Source: Cavia porcellus | Lineage: Eukaryota; Chordata; Mammalia; Rodentia; Caviidae | DNA: 64,000 nt | Reading direction: 5' to 3' | Assembly (NCBI RefSeq): GCF_034190915.1 | Contig: NW_026947490.1 | Span: forward strand, 68,251,494 to 68,315,493 | In this document: one piece after another, positions 23,261 through 34,537 of the stretch | Layout of the letters: every line of letters starts with the position of its first letter | Numbering within the stretch: position 1 is the first letter of the stretch | Position numbers and translations under genes: made by a program | Notes under the pieces: generated by a model | The model's database searches: none | What the model saw: the letters and a program-made list of their open reading frames with translations, nothing else | What the model was told of the DNA's origin: nothing

Positions 23261-25934
23261 GGTCCATCTTGATTTTTCTTTTCTTGATATGGTTGGATTA
23301 CCCTATAGTAAGCCTGGACCACAGAGATGGAGCTGGGAGAGGTTTAGAGTCCAGCCCAGTGCTGATATTAAGAGCAGAAACCCAAACACACAGGGACTTA
23401 AACAGTCACAGGGCTTTTGTGCCAGTTATGGGCTGTTTTTTACAGTGTGCAGCGCCTGCACTATAAAAGAGTGAGGGTTTGGTCTCAGCCAGCATGTCCT
23501 CAAACAGTATTTATAACTGAAATTAGCTTAAAAGTTACTTGAATCTTAAACCAAATTCTGATTCATGAATTTTTCTCATTATCTTGGGGGAAATACAAAA
23601 TGAGCCCCTGTAATACAAAACAATGCAATCAAGCATCCTATGTTTTTGGAACAAGGAACGTCTTCAGGCTCTTTGAGGCCTCAGAATTTCAAAGGTAGAT
23701 GATAATCCACTGAACTTCCTCATAAGTATGGCTAAGACAACCAACCATTATATAGAAAAGAGACACTAATTCTTTATGTTTAACCAGCCAGAAGAGCCTT
23801 ATGGCTGCAGTAATTGACACAGACTGTCAGTGCAGGCACACGGAAGAATGTTTGGAACTGCAGTTCTGGGATTAACAGGTCCCATCAGAATGTAAATCAT
23901 TGAACAGTGTACAAATGATTTAACAGACATTCTGTCCAGGGTTTCCAGAATAGATCATTCCTCCTCTCACTACAGCCATTTCCTTTCCCACCAATCGCCT
24001 TCCTAATGTGCTCAGAGTGCTTAGTATATTGGTATGTGTGCTTTTCTATCAAACATTTACAGCCACAGGAGCAGGTGGTCACAGGCAGGCTAATGCTTAA
24101 CGGTCTGCTGGGAAGTTTATCTGATATGCAGCTCAGAACCAACCCCAGGAAATGACCTGTTAGCTGTGAGCACAGCCTCCAAGTCCAGCACTCTATGTGC
24201 TGACTGAAACGGTCTGCTGGGAGTGAGGGTGGGGAGGAGAAAGGTCAGCTATTTTACACAGCTCACTACGTGGGCCAGGAAGGTTCTGTTGGTGAACATT
24301 AACTGCGGGGCACCATTATCTGCAGGAAAGCATCCAACAGTGTGCCGTGCTGTGCCTGAGCAGGCTTAGCAGGCTCTCTCTCACCTGTACCTTTAACTGC
24401 ACGCATCTTCACCTTCTCTGACCCAGAGTCCAGGTGTGCCCAGTAAGAGAGAAAAGAGTAAGAATAAAGTGCCATGGGTATTGTACAAACTCACAAACCT
24501 GGAGGGCAGGGCAGCTGCACTGTCACTTCTTCTGTCACTGTTAGCACTGACTGAGCTCCAGGACACCTCAGTGGACGTCCCAGAGGAGCTGACACCGGCC
24601 TCTAAAGCAGTGTACGTAAGAACTGATCCAAGAATGGCAGGAAAACGTATTCCTAATTGCTAAGAAAAGACTTCCATATTCTGGCCATCTCTCCCAGTTC
24701 CCTGATGTCCATTGTTCCTAGTACTTTGCCCCTTCTCCACTTCACTCTCTCGGGTGATATTTTTCTTGAATATGACACTGTGATGGAGCAGAGCCCTAAC
24801 GTTTCTGGCCACTCTACAATTTCCCATTGTACTCGAACACTGGAAAGCCGAGGTTCCTGTAGAAGAGCTGTGAGCAGTTTCCAGGGCTCTTCCTGTCAGC
24901 AACAGGCTGCCATATAACATTCACAAGCTGACTGCCCTGGGTTTTCCCTTGATGGAGGACAAAATGAGGAAGGGGTGGGGAGGAGGAGACCAAGGAGGAT
25001 CTCTGGCTGCTTCCATCTGGCCCCGTGCAGGGGCCAGTGGCTTCTTCCAGTTTGCGTGATCCTCGGTACTGTGCAGAGGCCCCAGGGCTCACAGAGTGGT
25101 CTGAGAAGGTTCTCTGTCGTCATTTTCTGAGTGAGACCCTCGCCTGGGAACCAGGAGTGATGGTGGGTTGTGGGCCTGGGCTAGCTTCATCTTGAGACTC
25201 ACTGGTAAGAAGGATGAGCTGGAACACAGCACGCAAAGTCCTCTGCCTGCTGGGGTCATGGAGGATACCCGTTGGGGCCCTGTTTGCTTACTACTGAACA
25301 ATGTGGGCCATTTGCCTTATCAGTGAAAACTGGTAAGGAATGAGAAAACATGGCCATTCCTAAGGTGTGTCTTAGTTGTGGGGGAGAAGGCCCACTTCCT
25401 CTGGCTCAGCCTGCTTCATTCCAGGTAGAAAGCACTGAAGGGAGGCGGCCAACGCCCTTGACCAGCGCTTAGCAGTTCACGTCACTCCCAGTGAGATTTC
25501 CCCAGTGCTCCGAATAAACAGCTCCAGACAGGCCCACATGGAAGGTGCTACACCTGCTCTCAAACAACCCAGTCCTTCCTGATCACCTCCGGGAAGGCTT
25601 GGTGTGGCCTTCACACTCCACGGAGAATCCCAGCAGAAGGTGATCCTTTCTCCATGCTCAGGAGTATGGAGAGCCCACCCTTCATGCAAGATTGATGGAG
25701 TGATGACCACAGAAAATGTGACTCTGTGCCTTGGGGAGGAGGAGGAGACATCACGGAGGAGGATGAGCTGTGCAGGCTCCTCATCATGTCACCACCTGAA
25801 CTTTCCTCTCAGAACAACCAGAATAGTAGTGACTTGTGTTTTCCTGATGACTATTTCCACTTCGGAAAGCTCCAGGTTCAGCCACTCTGTCCCCGGTAGC
25901 TTAGGGACCCCCAGTGAATCACTGGACCTCGTTG

Positions 25935-26123
25935 GATGGGCCTTGGTGGCACACATTTGCAATCCCAGCACTCTGAGAGGCTGAAGCAGGTAGATCACAG
26001 TTTGAGCCCAGCCTGGGCAATTTGGTGACTGAGTGAGGCCCTGTCTCAAAATAAAATACAAAGCGGTGGGGACGTGATTCAATACAAAGTCCTTCGTTCA
26101 GTCTCCAGTACTGGAGAAAAAAA
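25935..26123 (+). mobile_element. B1-ID dimeric SINE
   Basis: 'ccttggtggcacacatttgc aatcccagcactctgagagg' 7SL part, 'gaggccctgtctcaaaat', then a degraded ID part with 'gttcagtctccagtactgg' and an A tail. Confidence 0.85.
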
Positions 26124-26375
26124 TGACTGGACTTGCTTGAGTTTCATTTGTCTTAGCAATGAAATGAGAAAAACAACTTTTTTTCTCAATTATTGTATTG
26201 GGCTTGGTGAAGACACACATGGAAAAACTCTAAAACACACTAGAAATGTTGTGTCCGTGGTATTTATTTCTGCTCATTGGTTTACATAATCTGAACTCCA
26301 CAGTTTTGCCTCTGTTCTTCAGCATATCTTACTATTTATAGAAATCTTCAGTAAGATTTTTTTTCAAAAAAGTGG

Positions 26376-26378
<3 letters not shown>

Positions 26379-26422
<44 letters not shown>

Positions 26423-26424
26423 GT
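26379..26424 (+). repeat. (GT)n microsatellite
   Basis: About 23 GT units with one GC interruption near the end. Confidence 0.97.
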
Positions 26425-29119
26425 CTTACTGGCTGCTGTATATGTAATCATTAGTTTTCCATGTTGCCTTGATTGGCTACATGTCTATAAGAGTATTTTC
26501 AGGTGTGAGTAGCATTTGAATCACTGGACTCAGCAGGTGACCCGCCTCAGTGTCCAGTCCCTTAAGGAACAGAACAGGGAAGAGTGTTCCTCACTTATTT
26601 GAGCTGGGGCATCTCATTTCATCCTCTTTTGCTCTTGGGCTGTGGGTTTAGAGCGCAGCACCTGGTTCTCATGCCTCTAGGTTTGGACTGAGTTACAGCC
26701 TAGCCACCCTGAGCCTCTGGCATGCAGGTGATAGATACACTGCAGATTATCAGCCTCCACCATCATGTGAGCCAACCTAAGCCACAGATGACCTTCTACA
26801 CGATGTAATCACAAAAATTATCCCAGTGGAAGACATTGGCATTGATTCCCACCCCAAATCCTTCCTCTTACTTCAAACACACTATCTCATCTTTCTTGAT
26901 ACTTTCCAAAGCAATTCTGAAAGCTCTTTCCTAGTTTTAGTTATGCTGTCATGCTGCCCTGATGATCCTAATTAAGTAACAATGTTTATCTTTTATGTGA
27001 ATTTTGACTTTGGGAAAGATTTGGAAGCCATGTGCTCAGAGATCCTGTGAATAAGGTGGACAAGGAGACACTGAAGCTTCCACAAGTCTGCCTTTCTGTG
27101 GGCCCCACTCAGTAGCAGCACTCACTAGATTTTGATCAGACCTCATAAAGGTACCCATGAAAGAGGACTCTTAGAACCGCTTCAGAAAGTACAAGAATGG
27201 TAGGGTCAGTGTGCTCAGAGTGATAGAAGAACTTCAGGGGAATTAATAGCAGTATGCCTTTCACTGTGATAAATATTTTTATTTAGACACACACTACAGT
27301 TTTTGATCAGCCTGTGTATATGTATCTTGTTGGTTCTGTGTCTCTGGAGAAGCCTGGCTTGTATGGAGTACATCATCAAATTGGGTCATGGTGCTGATAT
27401 TTAGCTCAATTTGCTAGCTTCCTTTTTGTGGCTCTAGCTGCCATGCCTCATTGCACAACCCATAATGACTGCATGAAGTTGCTCCCAGGCAAACAGATCA
27501 GAGTACAGGGTAAGACTGCTGCAACCTTGCACAATTTGTTTCTCAGCCCTTTGCCAGATTGTCAGCAGTCAAGTCGCTTCACGTTTGTCTCATGAACTAT
27601 GGTGCTCATGCCAATCGCGCTGAGCCATGGCTTTACATCTGTGGCACTGGGATTTCTGTGCTGGTCACTGATGAAAGCTGATAGCACAACCCCAGAAAAA
27701 TATCTTTGGAAAATTGGCACAGCCAAGAAGGCAGATCCATGTGAATGTTTCAGGAGAGCAAACTAGAAAGTGCTTCCCTGTCTCTCTCTCTTTTTTTCTG
27801 CTCTGTCATCCAAGCACAGGCACTAAATCTGCATCAATCCAAGTGAGAGACAAGAGCCAGGGTTCTGTAAGTCCAAGGGTAGTATTTATGTCGGTTCCTC
27901 TGTCCTGTGGGACTGGATCCTGGGCTTCATTCTCCCACCTACAGATGAGATGACATCATCTGTGCACTGAGCAAAGCTCTTTGGAGACGTTTAGTGGAGA
28001 CCATTTATTTCAACACCAACAATAATGACAGCATTTGGACCTAAGTAGCAAATGTAGCCAAGGGAAAATTACTTAAATTCTAATAATGAGGTGAAGTTTC
28101 CAGGCCAGTGCAGACATCCTGGAAGCTGGGCGAGACCCCTTTAGTTCACACACAAAGGGATTTCGAGCCTTTTTTCCCATCAGTGTTTGCATGCAGGCGC
28201 TAAAGTTGGTGATGATTTCCCAGGAAACAGGCAAATCCTTGCTCCCTCGGATCAAAGAATAATCAATGAAAAACAATTTTCTGAGTACTAGCCATGCCCT
28301 CATACAGTGACAGGTCATGGAAGGTGGGACCATCCATATCCAATCAGAAAAGCGCTCACCCCAATTCACCCCCAGCCTGAGGTCCATCCTTCAGTGGGGA
28401 ACACAATCCTGTTTCTTTGCTTACCATTGTCAGACAAGACAAGGAAGTGCTGAGATCAACACTGATTAAACATAATGAATATATTAGTGAGGAGAAATGG
28501 ACACAGTTAAAAATGTGAGGTCCAGGCCACTATTTTCTCTCCTGCACAGTGGCCGCCCTCACGTGGCAGGGTGGACTCTTTTCCTACTTCTACTTGGCCC
28601 AAACTCTCTCCAAAGCCTGTTTCCTTTATTACCTTTACTAAAACTTGGCTACCATGTGTGCCTGCCTTGACTAGTTCTTTGCTCAAGACAGAAGGAATCC
28701 AGAAACCACTTCTAGAAGGAGACCCCAGCATCCCTGACCCTGGTCATAAGTAGCTCAGTCAGCCAGAAGAGCAGCTAAAGCCCTGGAGGTACATTTTTTT
28801 GTTTGCTTTTCTCTAAAATGTCACAGGGGATTTTCTTCTTTCTCTGTCTCTCCCCTGTGTGGGAGAGGGAGAAGGAGAGCATGTTTTTTGTTTTGGTTTT
28901 TTTTCCCCTCTCAGCCTGTAAAAGGCCTACAAGGCTGTCTCAAGTGCATTTATCCTCTTCTTTCTTTTTCCCATTAGGGATCATCCTGTGGGTACCCATT
29001 AAATAGCTAGAAAGCCTGTTATTACACTGGACTCCACCCACAAGATTCGTGGGGGTTATGTTGCTAGAGCACCTGCAAACTGGAAAACTGAGAATTTAAA
29101 ATACGGCCTGAAAAATGTC

Positions 29120-29680
29120 TGTAAACATCTAATTTTTTTTTGTAAATGCCTATTTTTATAGTTTAAACCCTATATATACTGTCTCCCACAGTTATGTAAT
29201 TTAATTGAATAAAATACTGTATACAGTAGTTTAGTAATTTAATTTAATAAAAATAGCTTTTAGCCTTCTCCTGGAGTGTCTTAAACTTCTTTTTGTTCAC
29301 CACCAGAAGCCTTAGAAGGTGCAGGGTGTTTTGGTGGCATTTTAAATCTCTTACAACTTTAAGAAGAGCAAAACCAAGAACACTGGAGATAGATAGCTAC
29401 ATGGTACATAGCACAGTACATCCTGCTATGATGTGGGAACGCTGGTGCCTCTGTACAGATGGCCTACAGGGCAGCAGCCAATCAGCAGTAAGGAGAACTT
29501 CATAACGTTTTCGGATTGGCTATCTTCCCATCCCAAAAAAAAAAAAAAACCTGCGGAGGATATTTGTGGTTTCTGTGAAATTGCGAGGGTGCCCATGAAC
29601 AGCTATTAGTTAGGTTCTAAGGAAAAATATGTGAACAAGAGGCTGCGAATTCTGACCATGACTTTCCAGGTAGGGGTACA
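29120..29680. mobile_element. Possible TcMar-Tigger DNA transposon relic
   Basis: AT-rich blocks ('actgtatacagtagtttag') followed by 'tttctgtgaaattgcgaggg' and 'tatgtgaacaagaggctgcg aattctg' recall the 'gaaaccgcgaat' style ends of Tigger elements. The match is weak and boundaries are guesses; it may be ordinary intron. Confidence 0.3.
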
Positions 29681-30216
29681 CTGCACGCCCTTTTGTCATT
29701 GCATTTCTGTTCATGACATTCTTTTGGGAAAAGATAGTAATGGATAGTAATGATGGTAACTTGGTCACGTGGTCGTCTTTTATGTGCTCAAAGTCTCATC
29801 TGCATTTTTCTTGTGGATAGCTGTTTCTTTTTTAGGGTGCTATCTTGGGGTCACCATCTTGGTGACATGACAGCCTGTTTTGGATCCATACGAATTTCAC
29901 TACGCTTGTTACTCTTTCCTGTTTCTTCTAACAAAATACAGGTAATTTAGAAACATACCTGACAGCCTTAGAAGAATAAAGAACAGCCATAAAGCTTAAC
30001 TCAAGTGACGGTGAGTTAAAGGTAGAACCATCCTCATACCTAGAATTTTTAAAGGTATTTTCCTAAAAAAAGAAGTTTTCATCTCTACTACCTTAAATAA
30101 AGTGCCAAAGTTCTTACTATTGGGGTAAATTCGAAAGACACTTCTCCCAAGTGGCTCTACCGTGCTCAGCATGGCTATCAGGTGTCTCAACGTGGCCAGG
30201 GGAATCCTGGTCTATA

Positions 30217-30218
<2 letters not shown>

Positions 30219-30260
<42 letters not shown>
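30219..30260 (+). repeat. (GT)n microsatellite
   Basis: About 20 TG units, followed by ttggggg. Confidence 0.97.
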
Positions 30261-31029
30261 GGGGGATTCCCCACGCTGATCTCATGGGAGTTTCAAAGAA
30301 CTACTCAGAGCCACCAGGTGGCTCAACCTGCTGTCCCTAAGGAGTCAGTGGGTCCCCTATGAGGACGAAAAGCCCTCAGTAAGGCTTTCTTCTATGCTTC
30401 TTTGAAAGACACTGGCATCATCCTATTTTCAGACAGCGACATCTGTCTAGTGAATATTTGAGTCTCACAAGGAACCCTTTGTGGGCTCATTGGGTCACCT
30501 TCTGCATGGGATGCCAGTGTAAGGATAATCATTAATGATGATGATGATGAAGATTATTGTCTCTCTATAGGGCTCAAGATAAGCCATAGGAAATCTCATA
30601 AACCACGCCCCATGGATTTCACTGACTTCAAAACTATGTGAACCCTTGATCAGTGGGAAAGGGGTGACCCTGTCAATTTAAAAAAAGAACAGCTTATTTA
30701 CTGTTGCATTGTGGCTTGGATTCAATATAAACTACAAATGCTGAAAGACGGCTATGGGGTGGTGGCTGAAGTTATGAGACTATTTTTTAGTTATATTGCT
30801 TCTGCTTGAAACATAGAAGGTAGAGTGAAATCTCCTATGTTCAGGCTTTTATGACTCTTGATCTCAGGAAGAGCCCAGATAATTAGAGTGGCCCCTGAGG
30901 AGACAAAGAGCTATCTTTGATGATCCTGTCCTCAGATCCCCATTTGTGTTTCAGGGAGATACGGTTCTCTCTCATCTGAAACTTTAGACGGCACTCCAGA
31001 CACCTCTGACCCACTTACTGGACATTGCC

Positions 31030-31254
31030 TTTTCTGTGTTCAACATTTGGGATCTGGAGGAAGATCAAAAGAGAAAAACTAGAATCATAGCTATCACAAT
31101 TGGCATTGCTTTAAATTCACCCAGGTCCTCCATGGGAAACCCAAGGATGACCGAGTGGAAGAAATCTGGACACTGGGCACATGACTATACTAAGCCATTG
31201 CTTGGCCCCTGCTCAGAATGGAAGGCAGCCAATGTGCCTGACTCATCCTCCTAG
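31030..31254 (+). pseudogene. ERV gag C-terminal part (capsid end and nucleocapsid), degenerate
   Basis: Open frame of about 74 codons ending in TAG at 31252-31254. It contains a short acidic/basic capsid-end pattern (VFNIWDLEEDQKRK), then KKSGHWAHDY...GPC, which is the position of the C-x2-C-x4-H-x4-C zinc knuckle of nucleocapsid. The first Cys pair and the last Cys (now Tyr) are lost, so zinc binding would fail. No matrix or early capsid sequence is recognisable upstream. In retroviruses this protein packages genomic RNA; here it is a fossil. Confidence 0.65.
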
Positions 31255-31611
31255 ACAGGAGGTAGACCAGTCACCCTTGTTTCCTGCTCTGAAGAGGTAC
31301 TAACAATGCCCCTGTCCATGGACATCACTGTTTCCTACAAGCAGCTCTGGGGACAGTTACTTCACTCTGTACTGACTTACTTTTCTGGAAAATCTTCCTC
31401 TAAATCTATAGCCATAGTTGGTGCCAAGGAGACCCCTAGTTGGAGAGTCTTTATTCCTGCTCTGATGTGTCACTTTGAAGGCCAAATGTTTAATCATGAG
31501 TTTCTAATTGAACCACAGTGTCCTATTCCCTTGAAAGAAAAAGTAAGCAAGATTAGGAGGCAATTTTCAAATTCTAACAAAGATCAAAACAGATTTTACC
31601 AGCTGGGATAA
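31255..31611 (+). pseudogene. ERV protease remnant
   Basis: In the same reading frame as the gag remnant, directly after its TAG, and open to TAA at 31609-31611. It has the order of a retroviral aspartic protease of the gamma type: a block around SSSKSIAIVGAKETP after the active-site position, then the C-terminal strand FNHEFLIEPQCPIPL. The catalytic Asp-Thr/Ser-Gly is not present at the expected place, and the C-terminal glycine-rich end is altered. An enzyme that would cleave viral polyproteins; here inactive. Confidence 0.7.
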
Positions 31612-31639
31612 CACCAGGTCTCTCTGACCTAATTACCAA

Positions 31640-32500
31640 CAGGTGGATCCTGCTGCAAGGCAGAAACCCTTTTTTCCTTTATATATCAGAAAAGAGAAAC
31701 ATTGCTTTGTGTGTCTTGACCCAAAGTTTAGGACAAGAACTCTGCCCAGTGGCATACTTTTCAGAAAGTTAGACGGGGCAGCTGCTGAATCATCACCCTG
31801 CTTGCGAGCAGTAGCGGCTACTGTTATGCTAATAGAAGAAGCTGCAAAAGTAACTTTAGGACAAAAATTTGAAGTGCTGACTCCCCATCAGGTCAGAATG
31901 ATTCTTGAGACCAAAGGTTACTTGTGATCAACACCATAACAGCTTATCAAGTATCAAGCCATACTTTTACACACCTGAGAGGTTATTATAAAAACTTGCA
32001 CTGCTCCTAATCCTGCCTCTTTGATGCCCACAGACCTAGAAGTTAGCTACTCTTGTGAACAAGTGATCTACCTGACCTATAGAAGTAGGCAAGACATCAG
32101 TGACCTGCCCCTTCAAGACCCTAAAGAGGTGTGGATCACTGGTGAAAGTACTCTTGTCCAAGAAAGACATCAAAAGGGAGGTTATGCAGCTGTCATTTCA
32201 CAACAGGTCACTGAGGCCAACTTCCCCCAGGGAATTCTGCTCAAAGTGCAGAGCTAAAGAGCTAACGGCTCTTAGTTGGACATTGATATGAGGAAAAGGC
32301 AAGAAGTTGTACATCTATATAGACTCTAAATATGCCTTTCTGGTGGTACAAGTCCATGTAGCAATCTGGCAGGGAAGAGCTTGCTGACTACTAAGCAATC
32401 ATCTACAAAACAGAAGCAGGAAATTCTGCAGCTCTTCTTAGAGGCAGCCTGTTTTTCCGGGCTGGTGGCAGTCATGCATTATAAGGGATCCTAAAAGACA
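31640..32500 (+). pseudogene. ERV pol remnant: RT connection and RNase H, frameshifted
   Basis: Frame 2 from about 31643 carries the RT connection block (FRKLDGAAAESSPCLRAVAA and the VTLGQKFEVLTPHQV part) to a TGA near 31925, then resumes to about 32257 with the start of RNase H (VWITGESTLVQE). The following block (AKELTALSW, YIYIDSKYAF, QVHVAIWQG) is in frame 3, so a frameshift lies near 32.24 kb. YIDSKY is the usual RNase H Y-T-D-S-x-Y motif with the Thr changed. The palm and fingers of RT are missing. The GHLR/integrase side is not identifiable after 32.5 kb. Confidence 0.8.
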
Positions 32501-32989
32501 CGTCTCCAGTTTCCTTGAGAAGTCAAAAGGTTGCTGAATCAGAGACCTGCACTCCCTCAGCAGCCCATACAGAACTGAGGACAGGTGTTTTCTCAGGGGG
32601 AAACAAGACAAGAATTTAGGAAATTAGCAAAGTTGGCTGAGAAAGTAGGTGGTGCTTGTTAACTACCAAATCCCAGGACACATGCACAGAGCCATTCTGA
32701 AAGCCCTGCACATGGAATTCTTGCAAGAACTCCAGTATGTTTTCTATAGGATGGCCATGACCTGACATTAGCCTGAGGAGTGGATGATACAAAAGGATAG
32801 ACCACATTGAGTTTTTGGCACTGTGTTCTCTATTGCATGGATGGTCCACTCTCATGCTGTAGAGTGTATTTTTCCTGTTGTTATTAGGCTCAAATTAGTC
32901 ACAGTTTGCTACTGCTAAAAATATTTATGAGGTTCATAGTATCACATGTAGTCATGCCGACCAGCAATTCAGATCACCCTACCTAAATC

Positions 32990-33540
32990 AAATAGTTATA
33001 AAATTATGCATCTGAGAAACAGAATGAAAACAGAAAGTTTGGAAATTGAAAACAGACAGCAAAGGTTAAAACAGCCCACAGAAGATATAAAAGATAATAC
33101 CCAATCCTCCAGAAAGTAGAATGAAGAGACAGAAAATTGGAGAGACAAGGTCAGAGCAGGAGACAGGAACAAGATGACAAAACAATAATACAAGAGGCCT
33201 GAAAAAGAAGATGCATTCTTGGGCTGAAAACGCCCACTTATTAACCAGCACAATATATTTACAGATCCATACTCCTGAAATTTCAGAGCAAGAGGAAGAA
33301 AGAAGAGAGCCCAAAGACCCGACTGTCGGAAGGTGGAGGAAGCATCACATGCAGCAGACGGCAGTGCATGCTAGAGTCACCTGATATCCTGAGAGAAATC
33401 TTCGTTCTCTGTCACTACATCCTGCCAAACTACTAGTGAGGCACAAAGGCAGAATAAAGACATGTCAGGCTGCAGTGACCCCAAATTGTAGTTCTCAGGT
33501 GTGTGCTTTCTGGGTTTACTGAAAGATGTTATCCTGGGAA
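32990..33540. mobile_element. Possible degenerate LINE (HAL1/L1 ORF1-like) segment
   Basis: A-rich strand with long runs of 'aaattgaaaacagacagc', 'gagacagaaaattggagaga' and 'acagatccatactcctgaaa', resembling old L1/HAL1 body sequence. No protein match could be confirmed. Confidence 0.3.
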
Positions 33541-33686
33541 ACAACAGTGAGGAAACAGAGAAAACGGAGCCAAGAGACAGAGAGGCTCATACAAGCAGAG
33601 GCGGGTAAAGACCAGACAGGGAAGCAGTACGCATGGGGTTAGAACTAGGATGCCAAGTTCAGGCCAGAGCAGGAGGGCAGAAGGTT

Positions 33687-33698
33687 GGGGGGGGGGGG
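33687..33698 (+). repeat. G12 homopolymer
   Basis: Twelve consecutive G, followed by AGGAC. C12 in the FRMD4A transcript. Confidence 0.95.
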
Positions 33699-34235
33699 AG
33701 GACCCAGCGACATCGATGGTGGCAGCAGCAGAAGCCAACATCAAACAAAGAGAGACCCAATTGGTTATTCTTGCATTGCAAATGAATGATAGAATGCATC
33801 CGGAAATCTGCAGATTTTGGATAAAAGCAAAGGGTGCATAGAAACTAAGCAGGTAAAAGCAAGGCAATTGTCCCCTGAGGTAATAAAACAACTATTTGTC
33901 TCAAAAATTGCAACCACAGGATATGACTTGGGTTAGTCACGGCAACATCATGCAGCTGACTCTTGAACCTAGAATGATGACCCTATTGAGGAAATGGGGA
34001 CAGTGGGAGTGGCTGTAAGGGACACTCCAGTTCTTTCTTATCCTAAAGAAAATTCAATAAATCCAACATGGACAAACCAGGGAAAAACCACGCCATTTAT
34101 TTAGAAAAACAGAGCCAAATACAAAAGAAACAGTTAAAATTGTTGAAAGAGGTAGGACTTGGATGGGAGAGAAGGAGGGACCTTTTCATAATCAGTCTTC
34201 GAACCACCTGTTACTTTGTAAAAATAAAACTCTGT

Positions 34236-34303
34236 GCTGCTGGAGATTGAACCCAGGATGTCGCACATGCTAGGTTTTACTGAGCTACATCCCAGTTCCT
34301 AAT
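34236..34303 (-). mobile_element. Old ID-type SINE fragment
   Basis: 'tgctggagattgaacccagg' then 'cacatgctaggttttactga gctacatcccag': diverged complement of a tRNA-derived ID unit. Confidence 0.65.
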
Positions 34304-34325
34304 AAAAACGAATCCTAATGATTTT

Positions 34326-34418
34326 TTTTCTTTTTCTTTTTTATGGGTACCGGAGATCCAACTCATGACCGCCTGCTTGCAAGACAGGTGCTTATGCCAC
34401 TGAGCTAAATCCCCATCC
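34326..34418 (-). mobile_element. ID-type tRNA-Ala SINE, first of a stacked pair
   Basis: Complement of the young ID consensus with several changes ('gggtaccggagatccaactc', 'gccactgagctaaatcccca'). Flanked on both sides by aatcctaatgatttt (34311-34325 and 34421-34435). Confidence 0.92.
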
Positions 34419-34435
34419 CAAATCCTAATGATTTT

Positions 34436-34537
34436 TTTTTTGTCTTTTTTCATTTTTATCGGTACCAGGGATCGAACTCACGACCGCCTGCTTGCAAGGC
34501 AGGTGCTTATGCTGCTGAGCTAAATCCCCAGCCCCCC
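34436..34537 (-). mobile_element. ID-type tRNA-Ala SINE, second of a stacked pair
   Basis: Closer to consensus than its neighbour ('ggtaccagggatcgaactca', 'gctgagctaaatccccagcc'). Flanked by the same aatcctaatgatttt at 34421-34435 and 34539-34553. Confidence 0.93.

Larger units (their letters stand above)
30940..32520 (+). mobile_element. Class I (gamma-type) endogenous retrovirus, internal fragment
   Basis: A broken provirus antisense to FRMD4A. In order: the end of gag with a nucleocapsid-like GHWA motif (about 31000-31251), protease (31255-31611), then an RT tail and RNase H (31640-32500). Nearly all of the reverse transcriptase is deleted between 31.61 and 31.65 kb, and no integrase, envelope or convincing LTR was found. 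Stops and frame changes show that it is not functional. It could be any HERV-I/ERV9/HERV-H-like rodent lineage; I cannot say which. Confidence 0.8.

Noticed and set aside
31643..31927. 94-codon ORF with clear retroviral similarity as a possible host gene
   Set aside because: It is one piece of a broken ERV pol with stops and a frameshift downstream and most of RT deleted; nothing suggests domestication.
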